DNA of 64,000 nucleotides. Origin: Agelas oroides. Its lineage: Eukaryota; Porifera; Demospongiae; Agelasida; Agelasidae. Made by a program: the position numbers and the translations under genes. The stretch lies in contig OX422187.1 in NCBI GenBank assembly GCA_949130485.1, positions 1,426,001 to 1,490,000 on the forward strand, given 5' to 3'. Shown here piece by piece: positions 11,554-23,114 of this stretch (positions within the stretch are counted from its first letter, which is position 1; each line of letters opens with the position of its first letter). The notes beneath the pieces were generated by a model. That model did no database searches. It saw nothing but the letters and a program-made list of their open reading frames with translations, and was not told where the DNA came from.

Positions 11554-14500
11554 TCTGACTCGGTGGTCAATGACTATTTGAGAAATATCTAGCTTCAACA
11601 GTATTGAATATTGTTTTGTGTAAGGTGAATATAGTACAACATTTTGTGCCTCTGTGGAATTTGGAGGCAAAATCTGATTGGCTGATGTGGCAATTATCTC
11701 ACCTGCACCAGTTTCCTTACCACAAACCACTTAGCTTTTACTTTGGGGTCTACCCCTTCCTAATTCTACTTTCCCTTCTGCACCTCCTAGGCTATTTGCC
11801 AGGTCGTGGTGTCCTAGCTGGTCGGACCGAGAGCTGTCTACCCTTTTTTTCTGAGATGAGATTTGTACCCAGGTGTGTTCAGAGGAAGGGAGGAGCACAG
11901 AGAGCTACCGTAGATCGGGAAATTTTTGTCTGTTGAAATTTTTGTCTGTTAAACTTTCGTTGAGTTATATTTTCGTCGCTGGAGCACACCGATGAAAATT
12001 AAACGCGCCAAAAATTAGCTTGCGTGACAAACCAGTCGAGTTGCATATGCGTAAGCGACACACGGAGACAACAGACGGGTTTCATGTACTGCAGCAGAGC
12101 CATCCTCACTTCGTCACCACGTCACAGTACATGGGCGTCAATAATTCGGCTATGTATTATTCGGCGTTGATCACATTTAAGAACCGCATGTTACCCAAAG
12201 AGAAGCTCAAGAGTTTGACTGAAGGGCACAGTGTGGGCTAAGTCTCATACCCAGACCTCCCTTCAACACTCCAAGAGGGGGGGTCTGGAAATGGGACTAA
12301 GCATGGGCATACTGCATTAAGTAAGTAGGTGGTCAGGCTATTTTTTTAATTACTACCAGTCCAGTCCAGTTCAGTGCTGACAGATCATTGCATCACAAAC
12401 TTATTCATGGTGCAATGAATATGTTACCAGAGTTCATACAACATCATTCATGGCACAAGCAGTTCATTAACAAACCCACAATTGTTAGGAACAAGCCAGG
12501 GTATATAAAGGTAGCTGCTGCTAATTGGTACTGCATCAGCTTCTTCAAGCCATTTCTCTATGGGTTTTAACCTAATTTTTGGAGACCCTGTTGGGTCTAC
12601 ATAGGGCCACACAAAGTTAATTTTCTGTTCCTGTTCCTTAAAAAATGACCAGGCCACCAGGCTCTTTTTTCTTTCTTTTTTTTTTATTTTCGAGCATAAC
12701 CGCACCCCAAGTGGAAAGAAAACAGTGACTGGAGTGCAGGTGATAACTGCATCCCAAGATTGGAGTTAGATGCTCTGACTCGGTGGTCAATGACTATTTG
12801 AGAAATATCTAGCCTCAACAGTATTGAATATTGTTTTGTGTAAGGTGAATATAGTACAACATTTTGTGCCTCTGTGGAATTTGGAGGCAAAATCTGATTG
12901 GCTGATGTGGCAATTATCTCACCTGCACCAGTTTCCTTACCACAAACCACTTAGCTTTTACTTTGGGGTCTACCCCTTCCTAATTCTACTTTCCCTTCTG
13001 CACCTCCTAGGCTATTTGCCAGGTCGTGGTGTCCTAGCTGGTCGGACCGAGAGCTGTCTACCCTTTTTTTCTGAGATGAGATTTGTACCCAGGTGTGTTG
13101 AGAGGAAGGGAGGAGCACAGAGAGCTACCGTAGATCGGGAAATTTTTGTCTGTTGAAATTTTTGTCTGTTAAACTTTCGTTGAGTTATATTTTCGTCGCT
13201 GGAGCACACCGATGAAAATTAAACGCGCCAAAAATTAGCTTGCGTGACAAACCAGTCGAGTTGCATATACGTAAGCGACACACGGAGACAACAGACGGGT
13301 TTCATGTACTGCAGCAGAGCCATCCTCACTTCGTCACCACGTCACAGTACATGGGCGTCAATAATTCGGCTATGTATTATTCGGCGTTGATCACATTTAA
13401 GAGCCGCATGTTACCCAAAGAGAAGCTCAAGAGTTTGACTGAAGGGCACAGTGTGGGCTAAGTCTCATACCCAGACCTCCCTTCAACACTCCAAGAGGGG
13501 GGGTCTGGAAATGGGACTAAGCATGGGCATACTGCATTAAGTAAGTAGGTGGTCAGGCTATTTTTTTAATTACTACCAGTCCAGTCCAGTTCAGTGCTGA
13601 CAGATCATTGCATCACAAACTTATTCATGGTGCAATGAATATGTTACCAGAGTTCATACAACATCATTCATGGCACAAGCAGTTCATTAACAAACCCACA
13701 ATTGTTAGGAACAAGCCAGGGTATATAAAGGTAGCTGCTGCTAATTGGTACTGCATCAGCTTCTTCAAGCCATTTCTCTATGGGTTTTAACCTAATTTTT
13801 GGAGACCCTGTTGGGTCTACATAGGGCCACACAAAGTTAATTTTCTGTTCCTGTTCCTTAAAAAATGACCAGGCCACCAGGCTCTTTTTTCTTTCTTTTT
13901 TTTTTATTTTCGAGCATAACCGCACCCCAAGTGGAAAGAAAACAGTGACTGGAGTGCAGGTGATAACTGCATCCCAAGATTGGAGTTAGATGCTCTGACT
14001 CGGTGGTCAATGACTATTTGAGAAATATCTAGCCTCAACAGTATTGAATATTGTTTTGTGTAAGGTGAATATAGTACAACATTTTGTGCCTCTGTGGAAT
14101 TTGGAGGCAAAATCTGATTGGCTGATGTGGCAATTATCTCACCTGCACCAGTTTCCTTACCACAAACCACTTAGCTTTTACTTTGGGGTCTACCCCTTCC
14201 TAATTCTACTTTCCCTTCTGCACCTCCTAGGCTATTTGCCAGGTCGTGGTGTCCTAGCTGGTCGGACCGAGAGCTGTCTACCCTTTTTTTCTGAGATGAG
14301 ATTTGTACCCAGGTGTGTTGAGAGGAAGGGAGGAGCACAGAGAGCTACCGTAGATCGGGAAATTTTTGTCTGTTGAAATTTTTGTCTGTTAAACTTTCGT
14401 TGAGTTATATTTTCGTCGCTGGAGCACACCGATGAAAATTAAACGCGCCAAAAATTAGCTTGCGTGACAAACCAGTCGAGTTGCATATGCGTAAGCGACA

Positions 14501-17500
14501 CACGGAGACAACAGACGGGTTTCATGTACTGCAGCAGAGCCATCCTCACTTCGTCACCACGTCACAGTACATGGGCGTCAATAATTCGGCTATGTATTAT
14601 TCGGCGTTGATCACATTTAAGAGCCGCATGTTACCCAAAGAGAAGCTCAAGAGTTTGACTGAAGGGCACAGTGTGGGCTAAGTCTCATACCCAGACCTCC
14701 CTTCAACACTCCAAGAGGGGGGGTCTGGAAATGGGACTAAGCATGGGCATACTGCATTAAGTAAGTAGGTGGTCAGGCTATTTTTTTAATTACTACCAGT
14801 CCAGTCCAGTTCAGTGTCCAGAGGTTACTGACAGTGCTGACAGATCATTGCATCACAAACTTATTCATGGTGCAATGAATATGTTACCAGAGTTCATACA
14901 ACATCATTCATGGCACAAGCAGTTCATTAACAAACCCACAATTGTTAGGAACAAGCCAGGGTATATAAAGGTAGCTGCTGCTAATTGGTACTGCATCAGC
15001 TTCTTCAAGCCATTTCTCTATGGGTTTTAACCTAATTTTTGGAGACCCTGTTGGGTCTACATAGGGCCACACAAAGTTAATTTTCTGTTCCTGTTCCTTA
15101 AAAAATGACCAGGCCACCAGGCTCTTTTTTCTTTCTTTTTTTTTTATTTTCGAGCATAACCGCACCCCAAGTGGAAAGAAAACAGTGACTGGAGTGCAGG
15201 TGATAACTGCATCCCAAGATTGGAGTTAGATGCTCTGACTCGGTGGTCAATGACTATTTGAGAAATATCTAGCCTCAACAGTATTGAATATTGTTTTGTG
15301 TAAGGTGAATATAGTACAACATTTTGTGCCTCTGTGGAATTTGGAGGCAAAATCTGATTGGCTGATGTGGCAATTATCTCACCTGCACCAGTTTCCTTAC
15401 CACAAACCACTTAGCTTTTACTTTGGGGTCTACCCCTTCCTAATTCTACTTTCCCTTCTGCACCTCCTAGGCTATTTGCCAGGTCGTGGTGTCCTAGCTG
15501 GTCGGACCGAGAGCTGTCTACCCTTTTTTTCTGAGATGAGATTTGTACCCAGGTGTGTTGAGAGGAAGGGAGGAGCACAGAGAGCTACCGTAGATCGGGA
15601 AATTTTTGTCTGTTGAAATTTTTGTCTGTTAAACTTTCGTTGAGTTATATTTTCGTCGCTGGAGCACACCGATGAAAATTAAACGCGCCAAAAATTAGCT
15701 TGCGTGACAAACCAGTCGAGTTGCATATGCGTAAGCGACACACGGAGACAACAGACGGGTTTCATGTACTGCAGCAGAGCCATCCTCACTTCGTCACCAC
15801 GTCACAGTACATGGGCGTCAATAATTCGGCTATGTATTATTCGGCGTTGATCACATTTAAGAACCGCATGTTACCCAAAGAGAAGCTCAAGAGTTTGACT
15901 GAAGGGCACAGTGTGGGCTAAGTCTCATACCCAGACCTCCCTTCAACACTCCAAGAGGGGGGTCTGGAAATGGGACTAAGCATGGGCATACTGCATTAAG
16001 TAAGTAGGTGGTCAGGCTATTTTTTTAATTGGGGCGAGCCTGAGCGAGCCCCACATAGACGGTACAACTGGACGAAATCATATATGTATTATTATTATTA
16101 TTATTATTATTATCATTATCGTACGACCGTCACCCGCGCGCCGCGCTTGGTCGCACGAAGTATGTAGGGCTTCCAATATCGCATTCGCATACATGGCTTC
16201 CGTAACCGCAAGAGAATCACCCGCGCGCCGCGCTTGGTCGCACGAAGATGTAGGGCTTCCAATATCGCATTAGCGTACATGGCTTCCGTGATCGCTAGAG
16301 AAGACGACGTCAAGGAGGAAAAGGACGCCATCCGTCAGGTGATCTTTAGCAACAAAGAATTCAAGCAATAGCTGTGTGATTTCAGTGAACTGTACCCAGG
16401 TGTAGCCTCGTTCCCAGGCTCTCCCCACTAAGAGGGGGGAGGGCCCTTCTTAGCGGGGAGAGCCTGGGAACGAGGCTACCCAGGTAAGCAAGAATGAGAA
16501 GCATTTGCCACAGTTGTCTCCACTACACAATCTGCCAGACACAATCATGATGCAAAATGTAGACTCTTCTAGCCAGCACGACGTTCAGCAACCTTGAGTT
16601 GAAACTCTCAGAGAAAATGGAATGATTCATGTGATCTTTAATAGGCCTTGCAACTTCAAACCATATGATGTCATAGAAAATATGGAAAACTTTTGTGGCT
16701 ACCAACAATGGTGTTGAGATAGCAATGACACAGCCCTAATGGAAAAACTGAACCAACCAACATCCACTAACTCACTGGCAATGTGTATAAAAACTACCAC
16801 CATACACCATTTGAAGCTCATTTGGTCAATAGAAACTCCAATGTAAGCTCTCATGTAAACAGGAAATATTATGTCATCACTTTTATATCACACTAATGTC
16901 ATGTTGTTTACAACAAAAATTGATAAAACCATAACGGTGATTGTGTACACAAAAAATTGCATGTTAGCCTCTTCCAAATCAGTTCATTGTTTCTCATCCC
17001 TAAGCAGAAAACTAGATGTGGGTTGGCCAACGGAATTGAAGACTTTCAATTACGAGGTCATTCCTGTGTGAATAATGTACAACACTGCCTTTGTCATTTA
17101 TACACTCGGATGAGGCACAGTAGACAAACAGCAACTTCACTTCTTACTAAACGCCACGCCAACTTCGACACCTCGACAAGAAGTGCGAAAGGGCACGCGT
17201 GTATACGAACTGCGTATGCACAATTTTAGTCCTTGGCATGCTGCTTGCTCAGGCTCGCCCCACAATGCCCTGCATTCATCTAGTTACTACCAGTCCAGTC
17301 CAGTTCAGTGCTGACAGATCATTGCATCACAAACTTATTCATGGTGCAATGAATATGTTACCAGTGTTCATACAACATCATTCATGGCACAAGCAGTTCA
17401 TTAACAAACCCACAATTGTTAGGAACAAGCCAGGGTATATAAAGGTAGCTGCTGCTAATTGGTACTGCATCAGCTTCTTCAAGCCATTTCTCTATGGGTT

Positions 17501-17705
17501 TTAACCTAATTTTTGGAGACCCTGTTGGGTCTACATAGGGCCACACAAAGTTAATTTTCTGTTCCTGTTCCTTAAAAAATGACCAGGCCACCAGGCTCTT
17601 TTTTCTTTCTTTTTTTTTATTTTCGAGCATAACCGCACCCCAAGTGGAAAGAAAACAGTGACTGGAGTGCAGGTGATAACTGCATCCCAAGATTGGAGTT
17701 AGATG
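11554..17705. repeat. tandem array of four 1.22-kb units, last unit split by an insertion
   Basis: Units start at about 11554, 12774, 13994 and 15234 (shared start CTCTGACTCGGTGGTC). Spacing is 1220, 1220 and 1240 bp; the third unit has an extra 20 bp at about 14816-14835. The fourth unit is interrupted at 16030 and resumes at 17284. Units differ by only a few bases (for example GTGTTCAGAGG in unit 1 against GTGTTGAGAGG in the others). Each has a short T-rich tract, CCTCCCTTCAACACTCCAAGAGG, and small open frames of 60-110 codons that repeat with the DNA and show no recognisable domain. No transposase, no terminal repeats. Confidence 0.9.
16031..17283 (+). mobile_element. Helentron-like non-autonomous element, clean insertion in tandem unit 4
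   Basis: Starts GGGGCGAGCCTGAGC plus GAGCCCC, has an (ATT)n tract at 16088-16113, and an internal TAGCCTCGTTCCCAGGC fold-back (16402-16480). It ends with the inverted subterminal repeat, the hairpin AATGC-CCT-GCATT and CTAG (17280-17283). The empty site in the other tandem units reads TTTAATTACTACC; here TTTAATT precedes and TTACTACC follows, so at most TT is duplicated. No protein-coding gene. This is the only full copy on the + strand outside the 41.5-64 kb cluster. Confidence 0.8.
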
Positions 17706-18110
17706 CACAATCGAGCTTCAAACAATAAGCATAGTCATGGTGCAGAGTGAAGTGAAGCTTACTTGATATTGCATATGAAGCCATGTAGAAGGCAGGTGTT
17801 AATTGGTGGTAAATATGATACAAAGGCCATGCCACTGTTCTATTGCAACACAGCTGAAATGAAAAGCATAGTGCTTCCTTAAGGGTCCGTGTGAAGGCTG
17901 AAATCTGCAGGGAATAGCTTGTGCGGCTGAAGTGGATTTGAGCCCTAAGCCTTTTTCTAACCCTACCTGGGCTCTAACCCTTCAAGGGACCCGTGAATGT
18001 CATTATGGGCTATGAATCTCATTACCAATAAGTTTGGTGCATTTTTGGTGCCTTTCAAATGGTTGTGAATCTCATTACAGCCTTGTAGGTAGGGTGCTGT
18101 GCACATGGTG
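17706..18110. other. no recognisable gene
   Basis: Single-copy looking non-coding sequence between the tandem array and a minisatellite. Confidence 0.4.
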
Positions 18111-18114
18111 GCTG

Positions 18115-18352
18115 CTAGGATTAGTGAGGGTTCAGATTAGTGGGGTTTGGATTAGTGAGGGTTCAGATTAGTGGGGTTTGGATTAGTGAGGGTTCAAATT
18201 ATAGTGGGGTTTGGATTAGTGAGGGTTCAGATTAGTGGGGTTTGGATTAGTGAGGGTTCAAATTATATTGGGGTTTGGATTAGTGAGGGTTCAGATTAGT
18301 GGGGTTTGGATTAGTGAGGGTTCAGATTAGTGGGGTTTGGATTAGTGAGGGT
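18115..18352. repeat. 31-bp minisatellite, about 7.5 copies
   Basis: The unit alternates GGATTAGTGAGGGTTC and AGATTAGTGGGGTTT. Two copies carry a slightly longer AAATTATAGTGGGG-type variant. Confidence 0.9.
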
Positions 18353-18804
18353 CTACTGTATTTGGTTAGTTGCAGCACCATTTTTGGGCGATGTGGTGAA
18401 TTCATGTACATGTAAGAGCGCCATGATAGAGTTGTGTACAGCATCACGCTAGCATATTACTGTCCCTGCTGAGCACATGACCTCCAATACAATACCAGAA
18501 AACCGACCTCCCTGCTGAGCATGTGATTTCCAATATAATACCATGAAAACTGGATGCTTGCAAAGGAATCAACCATATAGTGGGAACTCTTGAGGGAGAA
18601 AACTTTTGGGAATTGGTGAAAAATACTATGTTCGCAAAGAAAACTTTCGCAGATTGCTCACTTTTGCCACGCCAATGGATGCTACACCCCCAAGTTTTGT
18701 GGAGAAAACTTTTGGGAACAGCCACAAAACTGCGAAATTTGTGAAAGTTTTCTCCGTCGAAAGTTTCCCGCTATACGGCATTCTCTGTTCTTCCTCTATC
18801 TTAG

Positions 18805-19074
18805 GACATGGGTCACCCAATGCTGATACTGCCCTTTCTGGTTGAGTACGACCGTCGGCAGAAAGAACAGCTGTTTGCAGACAGTTTCTTTCACTGTGAA
18901 ACCTGCTTCATGTCATTGCAAGGGTCAAAGTGTCTGAGAGGTGGTGTGTGTGGACACATCCACTGTCGTGATTGCTTGAAGACCCATGTCTCAACAAAAA
19001 TAGAAAATGGCAATGTCACAAAAATAGACTGTCTGAATGAAGACTGCAAGGAACGTTTGAGAAGGTGGTCCTGA
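18805..19074 (+). CDS. RBR E3 ubiquitin ligase, RING1 exon (RNF14-like), partial
   Basis: After an AG acceptor at 18803-18804 the frame reads LPFLVEYDRRQKEQLFADSFF, then CETCF, a GGVCGHIHCRDC block and NGNVTKIDCLNEDC. This gives the Cys/His spacing of the RING1 domain of RBR ligases, and the hydrophobic lead with a YDRRQKEQLF helix is as in RNF14. The open frame stops at 19074, but a weak donor after DCKE (GTTTGAG) could end the exon earlier. I find no exons for the IBR or RING2 domains, where the catalytic cysteine would lie, in the following 4 kb. Either they are lost or this is an exon-sized fragment. In intact relatives the protein transfers ubiquitin to substrates. Confidence 0.55.
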   Translation, partial: DMGHPMLILPFLVEYDRRQKEQLFADSFFHCETCFMSLQGSKCLRGGVCGHIHCRDCLKTHVSTKIENGNVTKIDCLNEDCKERLRRWS

Positions 19075-19079
19075 ATCAC

Positions 19080-19851
19080 TTTGCCTCATCCAGACCAATG
19101 TCACATTTGCATTTTTAGCCAGATGGCAAACAACCTTCAATCACTACCAAACTTGTTTCACATGTTATTTGATCCAAGCCCCACAAAACTGAACTAGGAG
19201 GGATTGCTTCATTCTAACTGCATACCTGCAATAAATGCTAATTCTCAGAGTTCCACCAATTTCTTACTCATGTACAAGAAAGAAAATGCTCCACTGCCTT
19301 TGTACAGCGACCTCCGAGACTCAATATTTTGTCTGAGCCAGTTGCTTTCTTTGCATTGAGAGATGCTAGCTTTTTCACAACCATTTGCTCAGAAATTACT
19401 GAAAATTTGAAAACTTGTAGGATGGTGGTTATGCATGTTTTGCAGTGGGTGGATCTGGAGATTGTACACAACTGAAGTGCTCAGCGAAGGTATTGACAAA
19501 GACTGCTGCCCTATTTAGAGTCTTTTCTCACAGTTTATGGAGTTGATTGGATTGTGGCTGGATCTTCCTATAGCTGAATTGAGGTGGTCCCATGTAAGTT
19601 TAGCTTTTCTGGACATATCCTTACAGATGGCTGCACGTGTAGTTGTCAGCTTTTACCCTTTGTAGTCGATGGTTGACTTTCTTACTTACATAGTGATTTG
19701 AGCATTTCCCAATCCACTGGATCATGTGTTCTCTGGTGCTTCTCACAGTAGTAGTTTCTGGTTTGCATCAGACTTTGTGACTCAGCCAGTCATCACAGGA
19801 GCCTTTCTGTTTCACTCTGACATTCACTAGTGGTGCAGGGGCGTGTGTGTG

Positions 19852-19890
<39 letters not shown>

Positions 19891-21110
19891 TTGCACCCAG
19901 GCTACTTCCACCCTCCCTCACTTCATTCTTCCTTCATGTACCAGTCATGAGTCCCTGGCTTCCATGGAAACCATATCAGAAAAAGATATGAAGTATGGAA
20001 CAGTGGACCAAGGTGTGTGTGTGTGTGTGTGAAAAATATTGGGAGGAGCTTTCCCTTGTTCAAAAGGTAAAGATTTGTTGACACAATACATCGTGACAGC
20101 AATTGAGATCTGTGGTATGCTAGTTTGTAATAGACTACGTCGAGACTCCGGACAGACAGCTGGTAACGACAGTAAACAATTATTATTATACTAGAAGAAA
20201 ATAGGTTACAATCACTCAACGAACTCTACTCGCAATGCCAGCAGCTACCCTTACAAAACACAATGACCTAGGCTAGATGAAAAGACTGGGCTGATACAAA
20301 GAGACAGGGACCTCCCTTTGTTGTTTGTTGTGTATGTAGGTACTTGTTTGTACATGTGTACAACTGCACTTCTGATTGGATACTCTTGATGTTTGACTCA
20401 GGTTTCTATTTGAGATAGAAAACCTGCATGAGGTACTCTACGTGAAATAAAAGACCTCATTAACACTTCAACATCAAAGCTAGAATATTCATAATTTTTC
20501 TAAGGATGAATATTCCTTCTGTAGGAAGGATCTGGCAATGTCGTCTGTGGCACGAGAGTACTCCAGGGCACTGCCATCCTTCACAGCTTGATTCCAGTCT
20601 AAGGAGCCCAAGGGGGAAAGCTGGCCTCAGTTGTTCCAGTCAGTTTCTTTTGTGACAACAAACGGCAGTCAAGAACAATTTCCAGGAGAAAGAGACATCC
20701 CATAAAATGTTCTATATTGGCATTTGAAAGACATTTTGTTGCTGCAGCTGCTACTATCCATCAAGAACCTCATTTCTGGACAAGACTGAGAACTGAAGGC
20801 CAGGAAGTCTTTGCATTTCTGTTTGACCATTTCTCATGTTGAATCCATTGCCACACACAATCTACAAGAAATTCAATTCGTAGAATTTATGGGTGATCTA
20901 TATAACTTAACGCCTCCCCATTCAAATTATTTCATTTCAATAAATATGGTGTATGTGGTTTCTATAAATCAACAATTCACACTCAAAAGCAGGGCTACTA
21001 GATGTTAACAATGATCTTTACATTGAAGCTGCTTTATTTAACTCTGTTTTAAGATGAGGGCACACCCAAAAATGGTCACAGTTTCAAGCTTCACTCTAAT
21101 AACTTATTTA
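19080..21110. other. no recognisable gene; two GT microsatellites
   Basis: (TG)n tracts at about 19856-19888 and 20013-20030. No other supported feature. Confidence 0.4.
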
Positions 21111-21121
21111 GATATATCAGT

Positions 21122-21244
21122 TCAAGAAGGCTTCTATTCTAGAGGACATTGAGAAGAAAGCAGCCTTTTGGTTGAAGCTGATGACATATGGGGTGCTGCT
21201 GAAGCAGTACGAGACTGCAATGGCCCAAGATGATATGACAATGT
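21122..21244 (+). CDS. possible exon of unknown gene
   Basis: An AG-preceded open stretch reads KKASILEDIEKKAAFWLKL and TYGVLLKQYETAMAQDD, ending at a GTAAGC donor. A second candidate exon lies at about 21325-21393 (PLLWNLYLLGRRPQKADQN, then a TAAGTA border). The composition is protein-like and helical, but I recognise no family. They sit between the RNF14-like exon and VPS41 on the same strand and could belong to either or to another gene. Confidence 0.3.
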
Positions 21245-21817
21245 AAGCTGATATGTCAAGTCAATCTTGCAAAAATTGCACATGCTTTAATGACTGAATT
21301 TGAAGGTTAACACTTGAATCTTGTAAGAGGTCTCCCCTACTGTGGAACCTCTACCTGCTAGGAAGACGTCCCCAGAAGGCAGACCAGAACACTGCGTAAG
21401 TATATGCAAACCATTGTGATACTAGCATTTTATAGGATGTGATTGAGCCAGTGAGTGTGAACAAGCTCCACACTAGTGAGTTGACTTGGCAATTTTATGT
21501 ATTGTATGTCATTCCGTATGTGTTTGATGCTGTCATTTAATGCAATAGCCGTAGGCTGAATCCAGACTGTAAGAAAGATTTTGTACAACTTAGCAGCCAG
21601 CTAGCTCAAAGATGGAGCTATGTCACGAGACCATTTTTGGTCTATTTTGCACATACCCTTTTTCAACCAATATTGGTCTAAATGGTCGACCTCTGGTGCC
21701 AAATCTGGTTGATTTGGTCTTGTTATAGGCTACTCAATTTGAACCTTTTGGACCAAATTTGGTTGATTTAGTTCATGCTATATGTTTATGAGTCAATCAG
21801 ACCAGAATTGGTTGATT

Positions 21818-23046
21818 CGAATGGACCAGTTTTGGTAGAAGTGTAACATGCATTTTCCGATTGGACCAGTTTTGGTAGAAATGTTGCCATCTGTCCTAGC
21901 ACTGCTCCCACATTTACTGTCCAAAATTTCTTCCCTGTACTGGTTGTAATTCGGGAGCTGGATGGGATGGTGAAAGTTGCGCTGCGTTTCAAGCATTTAC
22001 CTTCAATGATGCAAGCCAATCCAGCTCGCAATGTCTCCCCTTTTATCATACACGAACCTCCACATATCGCTGAGTGCGCAGTGATGTGTTGAAGTTGATT
22101 TGACAGTTCGTCCAAGTTCATTATTATCGAGGAATTGAACCGTGGAGCTGAAGTGGTAGATGTTTGGTTTGTATGATGTTTCTTCCACCTAGCTGCATTC
22201 GCTTTCCTGATTGTGTCCTTCCTCCTTTGTGTAGTGTAGTGGCCCCTTCGAGAACGAGATTGCAATACTAGAACATTGTGGCCACTTTTCCTTCCCATTG
22301 TAGACCTGTGTTAGCATAAATGTCCATCATGTGTAAATAATGATTTTACATTTGTGATAAATGAACTGTAGTATTTCTGGTTTCATACCTGTAGGATGTC
22401 TTTGTTGGGTGTTAGGGCGCTGTAAAAGCAGTAACTGTTGTATGCAAATTTGCGTTTGAACGTGGCACCAGAAAATACGATAATTATACATGTATACTTC
22501 TTTTGCCGTTGCTACGCGGTGATACGCGGTGATGCGCAGCAGACCGGAAGTGCACTACCATCGCGCGCATGTATCGTATGTACGGTCGCGCGCGCGCGTA
22601 TTAATTGCTTACCCGCTATTTCACTTTGACCAGTTTTGGTTGAAATGTGATATGGATTTTCTGATTAGACCAGTTTTGGTAGAAATGTCACATGCATTTT
22701 CCGATTAGACCACTTTTGGTAGAAATGTGATATGGATTTTCCGATTGGACCAGTTTTGGTAGAAATGTGATATGGATTTTCCAATTAGACCACTTTTGGT
22801 AGAAATGTAGCATGCATTTTCCGATTGGACCAGTTTTGGTAGAAATGTGATATGGATTTTCCAATTAGACCAGTTTTGGTAGAAATGTCACATGCATTTT
22901 CTGATTAGACTACTTTTGGTAGAAATGTAGCATGCATTTTCCGATTGGACCAGTTTTGGTAGAAATGTGATATGGATTTTCCGATTAGACCAGTTTTGGT
23001 AGAAATGATTTAAGCTATTTCACTTTGACCAGTTTTGGTAGAAATG
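21818..23046. repeat. 40-bp satellite flanking a Mutator-like fragment
   Basis: The unit is GACCAGTTTTGGTAGAAATG plus a 20-bp variable half (TGATATGGATTTTCCGATTA type). About 10.5 copies run from 22626 to 23046. Two more copies in the same orientation lie at 21822-21880, on the other side of the coding fragment. Successive copies alternate CAGTTTTGG and CACTTTTGG and vary in the second half. Confidence 0.85.
21880..22298 (-). pseudogene. Mutator-like (Mutsu type) transposase N-terminal fragment
   Basis: The minus-strand frame starts MGRKSGHNV, is basic (RRKDTIRKANAARWKKH), and continues through SAICGGSC, LACIIEGKC and FWTVNVGAVLGQMAT. The last block resembles the conserved 'VN-GAV-GQMATG' region at the start of Mutator-like transposases of the kind found in invertebrates (from memory). 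Immediately after it the frame runs into the 40-bp satellite (residues such as FLPKLVQSENACYTSTKTG are translated satellite), so the catalytic DDE part is missing. Non-functional remnant. Confidence 0.5.
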
Positions 23047-23114
23047 TTAATATGGTTGAATGCTTTGTTATGTTACACATGTTAGATAGACAAACAACTG
23101 AGATCCATTTTCAG

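Noticed and set aside
11604..11936. 110-codon frame repeated in all four tandem units
   Set aside because: Conserved only as far as the DNA is; an opposite-strand frame is equally open, and there is no recognisable motif.
16031..17283. Classical TIR transposon or MITE
   Set aside because: The repeat motifs are at unequal distances from the two ends, and no target duplication longer than TT is present.
22626..23046. Regular repeats that could look like a CRISPR array
   Set aside because: The 40-bp units are contiguous without unique spacers, and the context is a eukaryotic intron.
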